64,000 nucleotides of DNA from Methylobacterium sp. AMS5 (GCF_001542815.1 NZ_CP006992.1:1679501-1743500), one strand, 5' to 3'; positions 8,946 to 17,823 are shown, counted from the stretch's first letter. Notes: generated by a model from the sequence alone, not told the origin. A program made the numbers and translations.

Positions 8946-9157
8946 GCTAGAGCCGTACCCGACCTGATTGCATCAGGTCGGCGTCTCTCGCGCATCGTGC
9001 TGGATATCGGATCCAGCACGATGCGCTCGGCTTTTGTTTTTACATCATCTTTTTCCGAAAGCCGGAAACCACCTTTCGGGATGATGCTCTAGGCCTCTGA
9101 TTTGATGCGCATTCTTTCGGCGAACCGGCTTCCACTTCGTCGAAATGCGCTCTATGC
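8946..9157. repeat. Mosaic of palindromic dispersed repeats (REP/MITE-like) in a 446-bp intergenic region
   Basis: The region between the MFS gene and iolE holds four hairpins in a row: 8959-8967/8973-8981, 8991-9005/9011-9025 (15-bp perfect stem), 9043-9061/9073-9086 (stem with a bulge) and 9107-9113/9144-9150. The sequence style (T-rich spacers, GCTCTAG-type ends) resembles the short palindromic intergenic repeats I associate with Methylobacterium and other Rhizobiales. The last repeat runs into iolE and supplies its stop codon (9152-9154). The remaining part, 8706-8945, shows nothing I recognise. Genome-wide copy number could not be tested here. Confidence 0.7.
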
Positions 9158-10168
9158 GAGCCCGGACAGGGCCAGCTCCGCGAGCGGGAACAGCGTCGCT
9201 GCGGGCGATTGCGATGGGGCGTTGCGGGGCGAAGGCGCTCCGACCGCTGCGCGGGCGAGCGACCCCGTCCATGTCGTCAGGCCCGCACCGATCGCCTCCC
9301 GACGCACGGTCTCCAGCCCGATCCGACCGTAGATGCGCGGATCGGCGATCTGGGGATCCTGCTCCGCCTCGACGATCAGCCAGCCGCGATACTTGATGTC
9401 GGCGAGTGCGCGGAGCACAGGGCCGAAGGCGAGGCTGCCGTCCCCCGGCACCGTGAACATCCCCGCCAGGACGCCGTCGAGGAAGCTGCCTCCCGCGGCC
9501 TCGACGGCGGCGAAGGCCGGTGGGCGCACATCCTTGCAGTGGACATGGGCGATCCGTTCCGGATGTTCGCGGATCAGCGCGACCGGATCGATCCCGCCCA
9601 ACACCGCGTGGCCGGTATCGAGCACGAGGCCGACATGGCTCGGGGTGTGGGCGAGCATCGCGCTCAGGTCGGTCACGCTCTGGACCGCGGTGCCGAGATG
9701 GTGGTGGTAGGCCAGCCGGAAGCCCTCGCGGGCCAGGTACTCGGACAGGTGCGTCAGCTCCCGGCCGAAGCGGCGCCAGCCCGCCCAGTCCAGCACCGGC
9801 CGGTGGGCCAGGGGCACGCGGCGCAGGCCGTGGATGGAGGTGGAGCATTCGGCGGCGATGAAGACGTCGCATCCCATCGCCCTCAGCAGCCGAAGATGCG
9901 GCTGGAGCGCCTCGATCTCCGCCTCGGCATCGACGGTGAGCAGGCTGCTGGCGTACCAGCCCGCGGCCAGGGCCAGCCCGGACGGAGCCAGGAGGGCCGA
10001 GAGTGCCGCGGGCTCGCGGGGGAAGGCGCCGCCCAGTTCGATCCCGTCGTAGCCGATCGCGGCGGCCTCGTGGAACATCCGCTCCAGCGGTGTCCCGGCC
10101 CCGAGTTCGGGCAGGTCGTCGTTGATCCAGGCGATGGGGCTGACCCCGAAGCGGATACGCTCAGACAC
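9152..10168 (-). CDS. iolE: Myo-inosose-2 dehydratase-like sugar isomerase/dehydratase
   Basis: An IolE-type TIM-barrel protein of 338 aa from the AP-endonuclease-2-like superfamily. IolE dehydrates 2-keto-myo-inositol to the cyclohexane-trione-type intermediate that IolD later hydrolyses. Diagnostic segments are GVSPIAWINDDLPELG at the N-terminus, GYDGIELGGAFPRE, HVHCKDVRPPAF around residue 220, SFLDGVLAGMFTVPGDG and IVEAEQDPQIADP near 275-290. The start overlaps the upstream transporter gene by 8 bp, implying translational coupling. The C-terminus is about 35 residues longer than I expect and ends inside an intergenic repeat, so a few terminal residues may be repeat-derived. Confidence 0.85.
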   Translation of the reverse strand: MSERIRFGVSPIAWINDDLPELGAGTPLERMFHEAAAIGYDGIELGGAFPREPAALSALLAPSGLALAAGWYASSLLTVDAEAEIEALQPHLRLLRAMGCDVFIAAECSTSIHGLRRVPLAHRPVLDWAGWRRFGRELTHLSEYLAREGFRLAYHHHLGTAVQSVTDLSAMLAHTPSHVGLVLDTGHAVLGGIDPVALIREHPERIAHVHCKDVRPPAFAAVEAAGGSFLDGVLAGMFTVPGDGSLAFGPVLRALADIKYRGWLIVEAEQDPQIADPRIYGRIGLETVRREAIGAGLTTWTGSLARAAVGAPSPRNAPSQSPAATLFPLAELALSGLA

Positions 10169-11594
10169 GGGCGCCTCCCGCGGACAGCTCCGCCTCGATC
10201 GATTCCAGGCTCCGATCCCGCGTCTCCGGCAGCCAGCGCGCCGTGAAGACCACCCCGAACAGGCAGCAGCCGCCGAACAGGAAGAAGGTCGCGAAGTCGA
10301 GGGTCTGCACGACGGGCAGGAAGGCGAGCGAGATCAGCGCGTTGGTGAGCCACAGAACCGCGACGCTCGCGCCGATCATCAGCCCGCGCACCCGCAGCGG
10401 GAAGATCTCCGACATCATGATCCAGCTCACGAGCTGGATGGTCCCCTGCACGATCGCGAGGAAGCCGAACATGCCGACGGTCAGGAGGTAGGGCCGGGCC
10501 GGGTTGTCGAGCGGCACGACGATGCCGATCACGCCGATGAAGACGTGCAGCGCCGTCGCGCAGCCGAAGCCGAGGATCAGCATCGAGCGGCGTCCGACGC
10601 GGTTGACCACCATCACGCCGACGAGCATCGCCACGATGCTGATCAGGCCGTTCAGCACGTTGAAGATCAGGGCCGTGTTCCGGGTGAAGCCGGCCTGCTC
10701 AAGGACTTGCGTCCCGTAATACATCACCGAGTTGATGCCGGTGAGCTGCGCGAGCGCGGCCAGCCCCATGCCGACGAAGAGCAGGCGCACCAGCCAGGGC
10801 TCCGCCACGAGGTCGCGCCAGCTGGTCGAGCGCTTGACCGCGTCGAGCCGCGCGAGGACGCGCACCTCTTCCATCTCGGCCTGGGCGCGGGCCTCGGAGC
10901 GGATCGTGCGCAGCACGTCCAGGGCTTCGGGGGAGCGGCCCTGCGCCATCAGCCAGCGCGGGCTCTCGGGCATCCGGCGCATCCCGAGGAACAGGACGAC
11001 GGCGGGCAGGAGCGCGACGGCGAGCATGATGCGCCAGACGTGCTCGTTGCCGCCCAGCACGTTGCCGATGACGGCGTTGAACAGGAAGGCCAGGAACTGG
11101 CCGGACACGATCATGATGTCGTTGCGGCCGATCATGCTGCCGCGCTGCTCCGCCGGGGCGACCTCGGAGAGGTAGACCGGCACCGTGACCGACGCGCCGC
11201 CGACCGCGAGGCCGAGCACGACGCGGAAGACGATGAGGATGTCGTAGGTCGGCGCCAGGACGCAGCCGAGCGCGCCGACGAAGAACAGGGCGCCGAGGCC
11301 TGTGATGGTGACCCGCCGCCCGATCCGGTCCGAGATCCGCCCGCCGGCCAGGGCGCCGAGGGTCGCGCCGATCAGCAGGCTGAAGGTGACGAACCCCTCT
11401 TGGAGCGGCGACAGGCCGAAATAGTCGGCGATGTAGGACAACGCCCCGTTCAGCACGCCGGTGTCGTAGCCGAACAGCAACCCGCCGAAGGTGGCGATCA
11501 CGCCGATCAGGCTGAGGCGGGCGGTGTGACGACCCTTGCCGAGTTCCGGCAGATCGAGGGCGACCGTGTCCGGCGCCATGGTTCCATGGGACAT
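10161..11594 (-). CDS. MFS sugar/inositol transporter (IolT-like)
   Basis: A sugar-porter-family MFS importer of 477 aa with twelve helices. It carries the classical sugar-porter signatures: LLFGYDTGVLNGAL in helix 1, GGRISDRIGRR after helix 2, PESPRWLMAQGR after helix 6, QLTGINSVMYYGT in helix 7, NRVGRR after helix 8 and PETRDRSLESIE at the end. The family includes myo-inositol, xylose and galactose proton symporters. Position between iolE and further catabolic genes favours inositol or a related polyol. The start MSHGTMAPDT at 11594 is followed closely by helix 1. The 3' end overlaps iolE by 8 bp. Confidence 0.9.
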   Translation of the reverse strand: MSHGTMAPDTVALDLPELGKGRHTARLSLIGVIATFGGLLFGYDTGVLNGALSYIADYFGLSPLQEGFVTFSLLIGATLGALAGGRISDRIGRRVTITGLGALFFVGALGCVLAPTYDILIVFRVVLGLAVGGASVTVPVYLSEVAPAEQRGSMIGRNDIMIVSGQFLAFLFNAVIGNVLGGNEHVWRIMLAVALLPAVVLFLGMRRMPESPRWLMAQGRSPEALDVLRTIRSEARAQAEMEEVRVLARLDAVKRSTSWRDLVAEPWLVRLLFVGMGLAALAQLTGINSVMYYGTQVLEQAGFTRNTALIFNVLNGLISIVAMLVGVMVVNRVGRRSMLILGFGCATALHVFIGVIGIVVPLDNPARPYLLTVGMFGFLAIVQGTIQLVSWIMMSEIFPLRVRGLMIGASVAVLWLTNALISLAFLPVVQTLDFATFFLFGGCCLFGVVFTARWLPETRDRSLESIEAELSAGGARV

Positions 11595-11709
11595 GTGCTC
11601 GTTCCTCCCCGGTGTGGTTTTTGTCGGCTTGTCGTCGCGGCCCGAGGTCGGCGGCCCGAGGTCGGCGGCCTCGGGCGGTGGCCGGAGGCCGCGTTCTCAG
11701 GCGGCGTCC

Positions 11710-12534
11710 TCAGGCAGCGTGGCGCCCGCCATCCACCGGGAGCGCGGCTCCGGTGATGAAGGCCGAGTCCGGGCTCGCCAGGAACAGCACCGCCAGGGCG
11801 CAGTCGCGGGCGGAGGCGAGCCGGTTCATCGGCTGGCGGGCCCGGAGCATCGCGTAGTGGGCGGCCGGATCGGGCTGCGCCTCGGCGTGCTCCCAGGTCA
11901 TCGGCGTATCGATCACGCCGGGACAGACCGCGTTGACGCGGACGTTGAACGGGGCCAGCTCCACGGCCAGCGCCCGCGTGACCCCCGTCATGCCCGCCTT
12001 GGAGGCGGTGTAGGCGACGGCACCGCCCAACCCCTTCAGCGAGGTGATCGACGCCATGTTGACGATCGATCCCTGCCGCGCCTCGCACATGGCCGGCGCC
12101 AGGAGGCGGGTGAGCTGCACCGCCCCGTTCAGGTTGAGTTCCACCGTCGACATGAAGTTGTCGGGGGTGGTCTCCGCCAGGGAGCCGCGGATCGTGGCGC
12201 CGGCATTGTTGACGAGGACGCCGACGCGGCCCCCGCCGACGGCCTGCGCCTGCTCGGCGAGGCGCTCCAGATAGGCGAGGTCGGTGACGTCCCCGGGCAG
12301 GACGGTGGTGCGGGGGCCGAGTTCGGCGGCGAGCGCTTCGAGGCGGCCGGCGGTGAGGCCGTTCAGGACGACGTGGGCACCCTCGGCGTGGAGGATGCGG
12401 GCCGTCTCCGCCCCGACGCCGCTGCCGGCGCCGGTGATCACGGCCGTCTCGCCCGCGAGCCGGTCCGACGGGCGGTGCGGCGGCGCGTAGCTCAGGCCCT
12501 CGCGCAGGCCGTTCGCAGGAGTGGGGCTCGCCAT
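11710..12534 (-). CDS. SDR-family oxidoreductase
   Basis: A classical short-chain dehydrogenase of 274 aa. The cofactor motif TGAGSGVG is at about residues 34-41, NNAG near 109, and the catalytic set includes Ser in NMASITSLKG and YTASK near 165. The C-terminus LPVDGG is the usual end of the fold. It begins 2 bp after the enolase-superfamily gene stops, so it is in the same operon. It probably oxidises a hydroxyl of the polyol or sugar acid handled by the cluster; substrate specificity cannot be read from sequence. Confidence 0.92.
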   Translation of the reverse strand: MASPTPANGLREGLSYAPPHRPSDRLAGETAVITGAGSGVGAETARILHAEGAHVVLNGLTAGRLEALAAELGPRTTVLPGDVTDLAYLERLAEQAQAVGGGRVGVLVNNAGATIRGSLAETTPDNFMSTVELNLNGAVQLTRLLAPAMCEARQGSIVNMASITSLKGLGGAVAYTASKAGMTGVTRALAVELAPFNVRVNAVCPGVIDTPMTWEHAEAQPDPAAHYAMLRARQPMNRLASARDCALAVLFLASPDSAFITGAALPVDGGRHAA

Positions 12535-12536
12535 GG

Positions 12537-13745
12537 TCAGGCTCCCTTCCGGCTCGTGCGCGCCGACCATTCGGGGCGCTTGCGGACCTCTTCGGGGATC
12601 GTGACGCCGTGGCCGGGCCGGTCGGCCGCGGTGAGCCAGCCGTCCTCGATCAGCGGCAGGCCCTCGCTCACCTCGCGGTACCAGCCGTGATAGAAGGCGC
12701 GGACGAATTCCTGGAAGATCGCGGTCTCGGCGTGCAGGGCGACATGCGCGCCGGCGGCGAGCCCGATCGGGCCGGTGCAGTCGTGGGGCGTGAACGCGCG
12801 CTGGTAGGTGGCCGCGAGGTCGGCGATGCGCCGCAGCTCGGTGACGCCGCCGGTCCAGCACGGGTCGGACATGATGATGCCGACCCCCGTGCGTTCGAGG
12901 ATCTCGCGGTAGGGGTAGCGCGAGCCCTGGGTCTCGCCGACGAGGACCGGGATCGTCGTCGCGCGGCAGACCTCGTCGATGGCGCGCAGGTTGTCGAGCT
13001 TGACCGGGTCCTCGATCCACATCGGCTGGTACTGCTCGGCGGCCCGGGCGATCTTGCTCGCCACCGGCACGGTCCAGCGCGCGTGCATCTCGAGGGCGAC
13101 CTCCATCTCGCCCTCGAAGGCCTTGTGGATGCGGGCGAGGGGCGCGAGCGCCGTGCGCAGCTCCGACGCGGAGATGTGCAGCCCCTGGTTCACCACCGAG
13201 ATGTCGTCGAGCGGCCAGATCTTCATGTGGCGCACGCCCTCGGCGAGCAGGCTCTCGGCGAGCCGCTCGGGCTCGTTCATGAAGCCCCAGAGGTCGTCGT
13301 AGGGGTCGCGCACGAAGTCGCCGGTATATTGCCGCCCGGCCACCGCCGCGGCCCGCACGTAGTTCGGGCCGCCGCAGGTGTTGTAGACCCGGATCCGCTC
13401 CCGCGAGCGGCCGCCGAGGAGCTGCCACAGCGGCAGGCCCGTGCGGTGGCCGAGCAGGTCCCACAGGGCGATGTCGATGGCGGCCGCACCCCGGGTCTCG
13501 GCGCCGATGCCGGAGCGGCCGCGCTGGCGGAACAGCGTCGTCCAGTGCCCGGCGATGTCGCCCGCATCCTTGCCGAGCAGGTAGTCGGCCGCGCCCTCGT
13601 GGATGTAGGATTCCACGGTCTCGGCCAGCGAGAAGGTCTCGCCGAGGCCGACGACGCCGTCGGCATCCTCGATCTCCACCCACAGCAGGTTCGGCTGCAG
13701 GGCGCTGCGCAGCGTCGAGACGCGCGTGATCGTCGTACCCTTCAT
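12537..13745 (-). CDS. Mandelate racemase/muconate lactonizing (enolase) superfamily enzyme
   Basis: An enolase-superfamily protein of 402 aa, likely a sugar-acid dehydratase or cycloisomerase. The N-terminal capping domain contains LLWVEIEDADGVVGLGETF. The barrel shows AAIDIALWDLLGHRTGLPLW, RHMKIWPLDD (the K-containing strand, here KIW rather than the KxK of mandelate racemases), then metal-ligand candidates in EMHARWTVP, WIEDPVK and VGETQGSRY. HDCTGPIGLAA lies towards the end. The KIWP form occurs in sugar-acid enzymes of this superfamily, but I cannot name the substrate. The start ATG is 12 bp after the iolD stop, so the two are co-transcribed. Confidence 0.88.
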   Translation of the reverse strand: MKGTTITRVSTLRSALQPNLLWVEIEDADGVVGLGETFSLAETVESYIHEGAADYLLGKDAGDIAGHWTTLFRQRGRSGIGAETRGAAAIDIALWDLLGHRTGLPLWQLLGGRSRERIRVYNTCGGPNYVRAAAVAGRQYTGDFVRDPYDDLWGFMNEPERLAESLLAEGVRHMKIWPLDDISVVNQGLHISASELRTALAPLARIHKAFEGEMEVALEMHARWTVPVASKIARAAEQYQPMWIEDPVKLDNLRAIDEVCRATTIPVLVGETQGSRYPYREILERTGVGIIMSDPCWTGGVTELRRIADLAATYQRAFTPHDCTGPIGLAAGAHVALHAETAIFQEFVRAFYHGWYREVSEGLPLIEDGWLTAADRPGHGVTIPEEVRKRPEWSARTSRKGA

Positions 13746-13756
13746 GATCCCCTCCC

Positions 13757-15631
13757 TCAGACGAACCAGCGGTGCTTCGCGGCGGCCGCCTCGAAGGCGG
13801 CGCGGGTCTCGCGCAGGCCCTCGGGCGCATCCGCCTGCGGAATGCCGAACTCCCACCACGCGCCGTTCTCGATCGGCAGCGGTGCGTCCTCGACATGCGC
13901 CGCGATCAGGAAGGGCCGGTCGGAGCGGCGTGCCTGCTCCAGGGCATCCCGCAACTCGGCGCGGCTGTGCACGTCGAGGCCGTCGGCGCCCAGCGAGCGG
14001 GCGTTGGCGACGTAGTCGATCGCGAGCGTCTCGCCGGTCAGGTTGCGGGCGTCCCCCTCGCGGCGGCGGAACTGCGTGCCGAACTCCTCGCCGTAGGAGC
14101 CGAGCTGGTGGCCGCGGATGCACTGCCAGCCCCGGTTGACCACCACCACGATCGTGAAGGCGAGGCCCTCCTGGATCGCCGTGACGATCTCGGTGGTGTT
14201 GCCCATCAGGAAGGTGCCGTCGCCGATGAGCGCGAGGATGCGGCCCTTCACCGTGCCGGCCATCGCCGCGCCGAGGGCGGCCGGGATCTCGTAGCCCATG
14301 CAGCTGAAGCCGTATTCCATGTCGACCGGGGCATCGCTGCGGCTGTCCCAGATGGTGTGGGCCTGCCCGATCGCCGTCGAGGAGGAGAACACCACGCGGT
14401 CTTCGCGGCGGGCGGCGTCCTTGATCTCGGCGACCGCCTCGTAGCCGGTCATGCGGGGATTCTCGGTCCCGACGATCTCGCCGACCCGCGCGACATGGCG
14501 CAGGATCGCCCGGTCGGCGCGGTCGCGCCATTCGGCCGGGGCGGTATGGCCCTCCAGGGCCGCCGCGAGCCCGTCGAGCCCGGCCCTTGCGTCCGCCCGC
14601 AGCGCCAGCGCGCCCATCTTGCGCAGGTCGCGCTCGGCGAGGTTCAGCGTCACGAAGTTCACATCGGGGTTCTGGAACAGCGTGTGCGAGCCGGTGAGCG
14701 TGTCCGACAGGCGGGTGCCGACGGCGAGCACGAGATCGGCCTCGGTCGCGAGTTCGTTGGCGGCCGGCGAGCCGATGAAGCCGACGCCGCCCGCGTTGAG
14801 GCGCGCCTCCCGGCCGGCGCCGCGGCCCGCGAAGCTCTCGACCACCGGGATGCCGCAGGCGTCGGACAGGGCGGCGAGGCTCGCCTCCGCCTCGGAATAG
14901 CGGACACCGCCGCCCGCGATGATGAGGGGCTTGCGCGCGGCCCGCACCCGTTCGGCGGCGGCCGCCAGGGCGGTCTCGGAGGGCGCGAGCCGCTCGAGGT
15001 CGTGGACGCGCCGCTCGAACAGCGCCAGGGGGAAGTCGAACGCCTCGCCCTCGACATCCTGGCAGACCGCCACGGTCACGGCGCCGGCCTGGCCGTGGTC
15101 GAGCAGCGCGGCGGTGGCGTGCGGCAGGGAATGGATGATCTGCTCGGGCCGCGTGATCCGGTCGAAGAAGCGGCTGACCGGACGCAGGGTGTCGTTGACG
15201 GTCATGTCGTAGCTGCCCGCCATCTCCAGCCCCTGCAGGATCGGGCCCTGACGGCGGCTGGCGAAGACGTCGCCCGGCAGGAGCAGCACGGGCACGCGGT
15301 TGAGCGTGGCGGTGCCGGCGCCGGTGACGAGGTTGGTGGCGGCCGGCCCGATCGAGGCCGTCACCGCCAGGGTCGAGGCGAGGTTGTGGGCGCGGGCATA
15401 GCCGATCGCCGCATGGACCATCGCCTGCTCGCTCTTGCCCTGATGGTAGGTCAGCCCGCCCGCGCCGGTCGCGAGGGCGTGGCCGAAGCCGCTGGCGTTG
15501 CCGTGGCCGAAGATGCCGAACACGCCGCCGATGAGCGGCCGTTCGCGTCCGTCGCGCCGGGTGTGCTGGGCCGCGAAGTAGCGCAGGATCGCCTGGGCGG
15601 TCGTCAGCCGGATGGTCTTCTGTCGGGTCAT
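13757..15631 (-). CDS. iolD: 3D-(3,5/4)-trihydroxycyclohexane-1,2-dione hydrolase
   Basis: A thiamine-diphosphate enzyme of 624 aa that opens the cyclohexane-dione ring in myo-inositol catabolism. The N-terminal pyrimidine-binding domain has GGVFGIFGHGNASGFGHAL and TYHQGKSEQAMVHAAIGYA, where the Glu is the conserved activator. The C-terminal pyrophosphate domain has the GDG...N motif (LIGDGTFLMGN to VVNRGW near 470-500) and FSCMGYEIPAALGAAMAG. Length and segments fit IolD rather than acetolactate synthase. It is the third gene of a minus-strand operon that starts with the M24 hydrolase; the gap from that gene's stop is 46 bp. Confidence 0.92.
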   Translation of the reverse strand: MTRQKTIRLTTAQAILRYFAAQHTRRDGRERPLIGGVFGIFGHGNASGFGHALATGAGGLTYHQGKSEQAMVHAAIGYARAHNLASTLAVTASIGPAATNLVTGAGTATLNRVPVLLLPGDVFASRRQGPILQGLEMAGSYDMTVNDTLRPVSRFFDRITRPEQIIHSLPHATAALLDHGQAGAVTVAVCQDVEGEAFDFPLALFERRVHDLERLAPSETALAAAAERVRAARKPLIIAGGGVRYSEAEASLAALSDACGIPVVESFAGRGAGREARLNAGGVGFIGSPAANELATEADLVLAVGTRLSDTLTGSHTLFQNPDVNFVTLNLAERDLRKMGALALRADARAGLDGLAAALEGHTAPAEWRDRADRAILRHVARVGEIVGTENPRMTGYEAVAEIKDAARREDRVVFSSSTAIGQAHTIWDSRSDAPVDMEYGFSCMGYEIPAALGAAMAGTVKGRILALIGDGTFLMGNTTEIVTAIQEGLAFTIVVVVNRGWQCIRGHQLGSYGEEFGTQFRRREGDARNLTGETLAIDYVANARSLGADGLDVHSRAELRDALEQARRSDRPFLIAAHVEDAPLPIENGAWWEFGIPQADAPEGLRETRAAFEAAAAKHRWFV

Positions 15632-15677
15632 GGGCGGATTGCCTTTCCTCTGGGTGGGGATCGGTTCGGATGGGGGA

Positions 15678-16811
15678 TCAGGCCGGGAGGCGGATCGGGG
15701 CGTCGCGCGGCTGCGCGGCCAGCGGGACGGCGGCGTCGGCGCCGACGACGAAGCTCTTCTCGACCTGCACGGAGGTGCCGTCGGCGAAGTGCCCGCCGGC
15801 TTCGAGGTTCACCACCATGCCGGGGGCGAGCACGGCATCGACCGGGTAGGTGCCGAGGCCGTCGCTCAGCACGGCGTCGCTCGGCGGCCCGAGCAGCGGC
15901 CATTCGCGGATGCCGAGGCCGAGGCCGTGCCCCTGCGCGACGAGGCCCGGGATCCGCCGCGCCTCGTCCTGCATCGCCGCCCAGGCCGAGGAAGCGGGCC
16001 GGCCCGGCCGCAGGGCGCGCTCGGCCGCCGCCAGCGCGGCGAGCGCGCCGGCGTGACGCTCGCGGTCGGCGGCCGTGAAGCCGGCCCGCGTCAGCGTCGT
16101 GCCGGTATCCGAGTAGTAGCGGCCACAGCGGGCACCGGCATCGAAGAAGAGGGCCGTGACGGGTTCCGGCGGCCTCGCGGCGTCGCACACGCCGCCGCCG
16201 GGCGCTCCGAAGACCAGGTGGTCGAAGTCGCAGTCCCGCTCCGCCAGGGCGACGCGGAACACGGTCCGCAGCGCCCGCGGATCGGCGTCGGCGGTCCAGG
16301 CGGCGAAGACGGCTTCCATCGCCGCCTCGGTGGCGGTCGCGGCCTCCCGCATCGTCCGGAGCGCCGCTTCGGTCTTCACCGCGCGCAGGCTGCGCAGCCA
16401 GAGCGAGGCGTCCCGGGTCGCCACCGGCTCCAGGCTTCGGGCGAGGCCGCGGCCGGCCCCGTCCCATTCCACACCGATGGTGCGGCCGGCGAGGCCCATC
16501 TCGGCCAGCAACAGGGACAGCGCGGCGTCGGCGTCGGCGGCCGAGCAGGCCCGGCCGTACAGCACGAGGCTGTCCGGCGCCGCCGCCTCGGCCGCCATCC
16601 GGGTGACCGCACGCGCCGCCAGCCCGACGCGACCGTCCCGGGTGAGGACGGCGTATCCGGCCTGGAAGGCGGCGTCGCCCGCGGGGCCGCCCATCCAGCC
16701 GCGCATCCGCTCGCCCAGCCACGTGAGATGGCCCGAGAGCAGAAACACGCTCTCGGGCGTCGTCGCGACGACGGCCTCAACGTCCCGTTCGCACAGATGC
16801 TCCGGTGTCAT
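15678..16811 (-). CDS. M24-family metallopeptidase/creatinase-fold hydrolase
   Basis: A pita-bread-fold M24 protein of 377 aa. All five metal ligands can be placed: Asp in FFDAGA, Asp in YYSDTGTT, His in QGHGLGLG, Glu in VNLEAGGHF and Glu in VQVEKSF. The N-terminal creatinase-like domain includes SGHLTWLGERMRGWMGG. M24 proteins include Xaa-Pro dipeptidases and C-N hydrolases, and in a polyol cluster the true substrate may not be a peptide. It is the first gene of the operon, with the divergent promoter region immediately upstream. Confidence 0.87.
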   Translation of the reverse strand: MTPEHLCERDVEAVVATTPESVFLLSGHLTWLGERMRGWMGGPAGDAAFQAGYAVLTRDGRVGLAARAVTRMAAEAAAPDSLVLYGRACSAADADAALSLLLAEMGLAGRTIGVEWDGAGRGLARSLEPVATRDASLWLRSLRAVKTEAALRTMREAATATEAAMEAVFAAWTADADPRALRTVFRVALAERDCDFDHLVFGAPGGGVCDAARPPEPVTALFFDAGARCGRYYSDTGTTLTRAGFTAADRERHAGALAALAAAERALRPGRPASSAWAAMQDEARRIPGLVAQGHGLGLGIREWPLLGPPSDAVLSDGLGTYPVDAVLAPGMVVNLEAGGHFADGTSVQVEKSFVVGADAAVPLAAQPRDAPIRLPA

Positions 16812-16822
16812 GTCTCCTCCCG

Positions 16823-16841
16823 CACTCCGTTCGACGGAGTG
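16823..16841. promoter_or_regulatory. CACTCCG/CGGAGTG inverted repeat next to the M24 start
   Basis: A perfect 7-bp inverted repeat with loop TTCGA lies 12 bp upstream of the M24 start codon, in the leader of the minus-strand operon. It could be an operator or an mRNA hairpin near the ribosome binding site. Function is unproven. Confidence 0.3.
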
Positions 16842-16848
16842 ACTGGCT

Positions 16849-16862
16849 GTTCATATTTGAAC
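16849..16862. promoter_or_regulatory. Candidate IclR-type operator, copy 1
   Basis: GTTCA-TATT-TGAAC is a perfect 5+5 inverted repeat in the AT-rich divergent promoter between the M24/iolD operon and the aldolase/IclR genes. A near copy lies at 16977-16990. Short palindromes of GTTC...GAAC style are known for PobR/PcaU-like IclR members, and an IclR gene is two genes away. Confidence 0.45.
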
Positions 16863-16976
16863 TAGCGTTTCTGAGTAAGACTGCTAAAACAACCGGATCA
16901 ACAGTGCAACCCCTGATTTGTTGGCGGATCGATATTGCATTCTCGATGTCAGGGTGCTTCATATCGAAAACACGCA

Positions 16977-16990
16977 GTTCAGATATGAAT
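16977..16990. promoter_or_regulatory. Candidate IclR-type operator, copy 2
   Basis: GTTCA-GATA-TGAAT matches copy 1 in the outer half-sites with one difference and sits 17 bp upstream of the aldolase start. A weaker TTCATATCGAA is at 16958-16968. Two copies flanking a divergent promoter suggest common control of both operons. Confidence 0.4.
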
Positions 16991-17007
16991 TAATGGAGAC
17001 GCGGAAG

Positions 17008-17778
17008 ATGGTGGGCACCAAGCCGATGCCGTTCGGGGAACTGGTCCGATCGGGCACGACCTACGGCACCTTCGTCGGCCTCGGTTCGACGGTCGCGGCG
17101 GAGGTCTGCGCGCTGGCGGGCTTCGACTGGCTGCTGTTCGACCTCGAACACGGGGCGGGCAACGAGCGCGACCTGATCGGCCAGATCGCCGTCGCCAGGC
17201 GCCACGGCGTCGGCACGGCGGTGCGCGTCGAGACGCCGACGCGCATCCGCTGCGGCCGCGTGCTCGACCTCGGCGTCGAGGCGGTGATGGCGCCCCGGCT
17301 CGACAGCGCCGAGGAGGCGGCGGCATTCGTCAGCCACCTGCGCTACCCGCCGCAGGGCGACCGCGGCGTCGCGACCTACCACTCCGCCGCCGCCTTCGGC
17401 CTCGATCCCGACTATCTCGGCCGTGCCAACGACGCCGTGGTGGCGATCGTGCAGATCGAGACGCAGCCGGCCCTGTCGGACGTGGAGCGCATCGCCCGCA
17501 CGCCCGGCGTCGATGTCCTCTTCGTCGGGCCGCGCGACCTCGCCGCAGCCCTCGGCACCACGCCCTCCCTCGACGCGCCCGACTTCGCCGCCGCCCTGCG
17601 CCGCGTGGTCTCCGCCTGCCGCAGTGCCGGCATCGGCGCCGGCGTGCTCGCGGGCGACGCGGCCAGCGCCGCGCGCTACGTCCAGATGGGCTTCGCCTTC
17701 GTCGGGATCGGCTCCGATTCCGCCTTCATCGCCCAGGGCGGGCGGCAGGCGATCCGGGCGGCCAAGGCGTTGACGTGA
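17008..17778 (+). CDS. HpcH/HpaI aldolase family protein
   Basis: A class II pyruvate-type aldolase of about 256 aa (HpaI, GarL, RhmA family) that splits 2-keto-3-deoxy sugar acids or related 4-hydroxy-2-oxo acids to pyruvate and an aldehyde. The sequence has GFDWLLFDLEHGAGNE at the N-terminal strand, VQIETQPAL near 145 (metal-binding Glu) and VLFVGPRDLAAALG near 170 (metal-binding Asp). The ATG at 17008 has GGAG nine bases upstream; in-frame starts at 16993 and 16918 lack a visible ribosome site and would cross operator copy 2. It leads the plus-strand pair with the IclR regulator. As an aldolase it could take the linear acid made by the opposite operon. Confidence 0.9.
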   Translation: MVGTKPMPFGELVRSGTTYGTFVGLGSTVAAEVCALAGFDWLLFDLEHGAGNERDLIGQIAVARRHGVGTAVRVETPTRIRCGRVLDLGVEAVMAPRLDSAEEAAAFVSHLRYPPQGDRGVATYHSAAAFGLDPDYLGRANDAVVAIVQIETQPALSDVERIARTPGVDVLFVGPRDLAAALGTTPSLDAPDFAAALRRVVSACRSAGIGAGVLAGDAASAARYVQMGFAFVGIGSDSAFIAQGGRQAIRAAKALT

Positions 17779-17823
17779 GGCGCCGTCTCGGCGAGGTCGA
17801 TCCTCGACGACGGGGAGTTGCCG

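Noticed and set aside
15605..16722. An alternative minus-strand frame over the M24 gene
   Set aside because: Composition is of an off-frame shadow; the M24 frame contains all five metal ligands.
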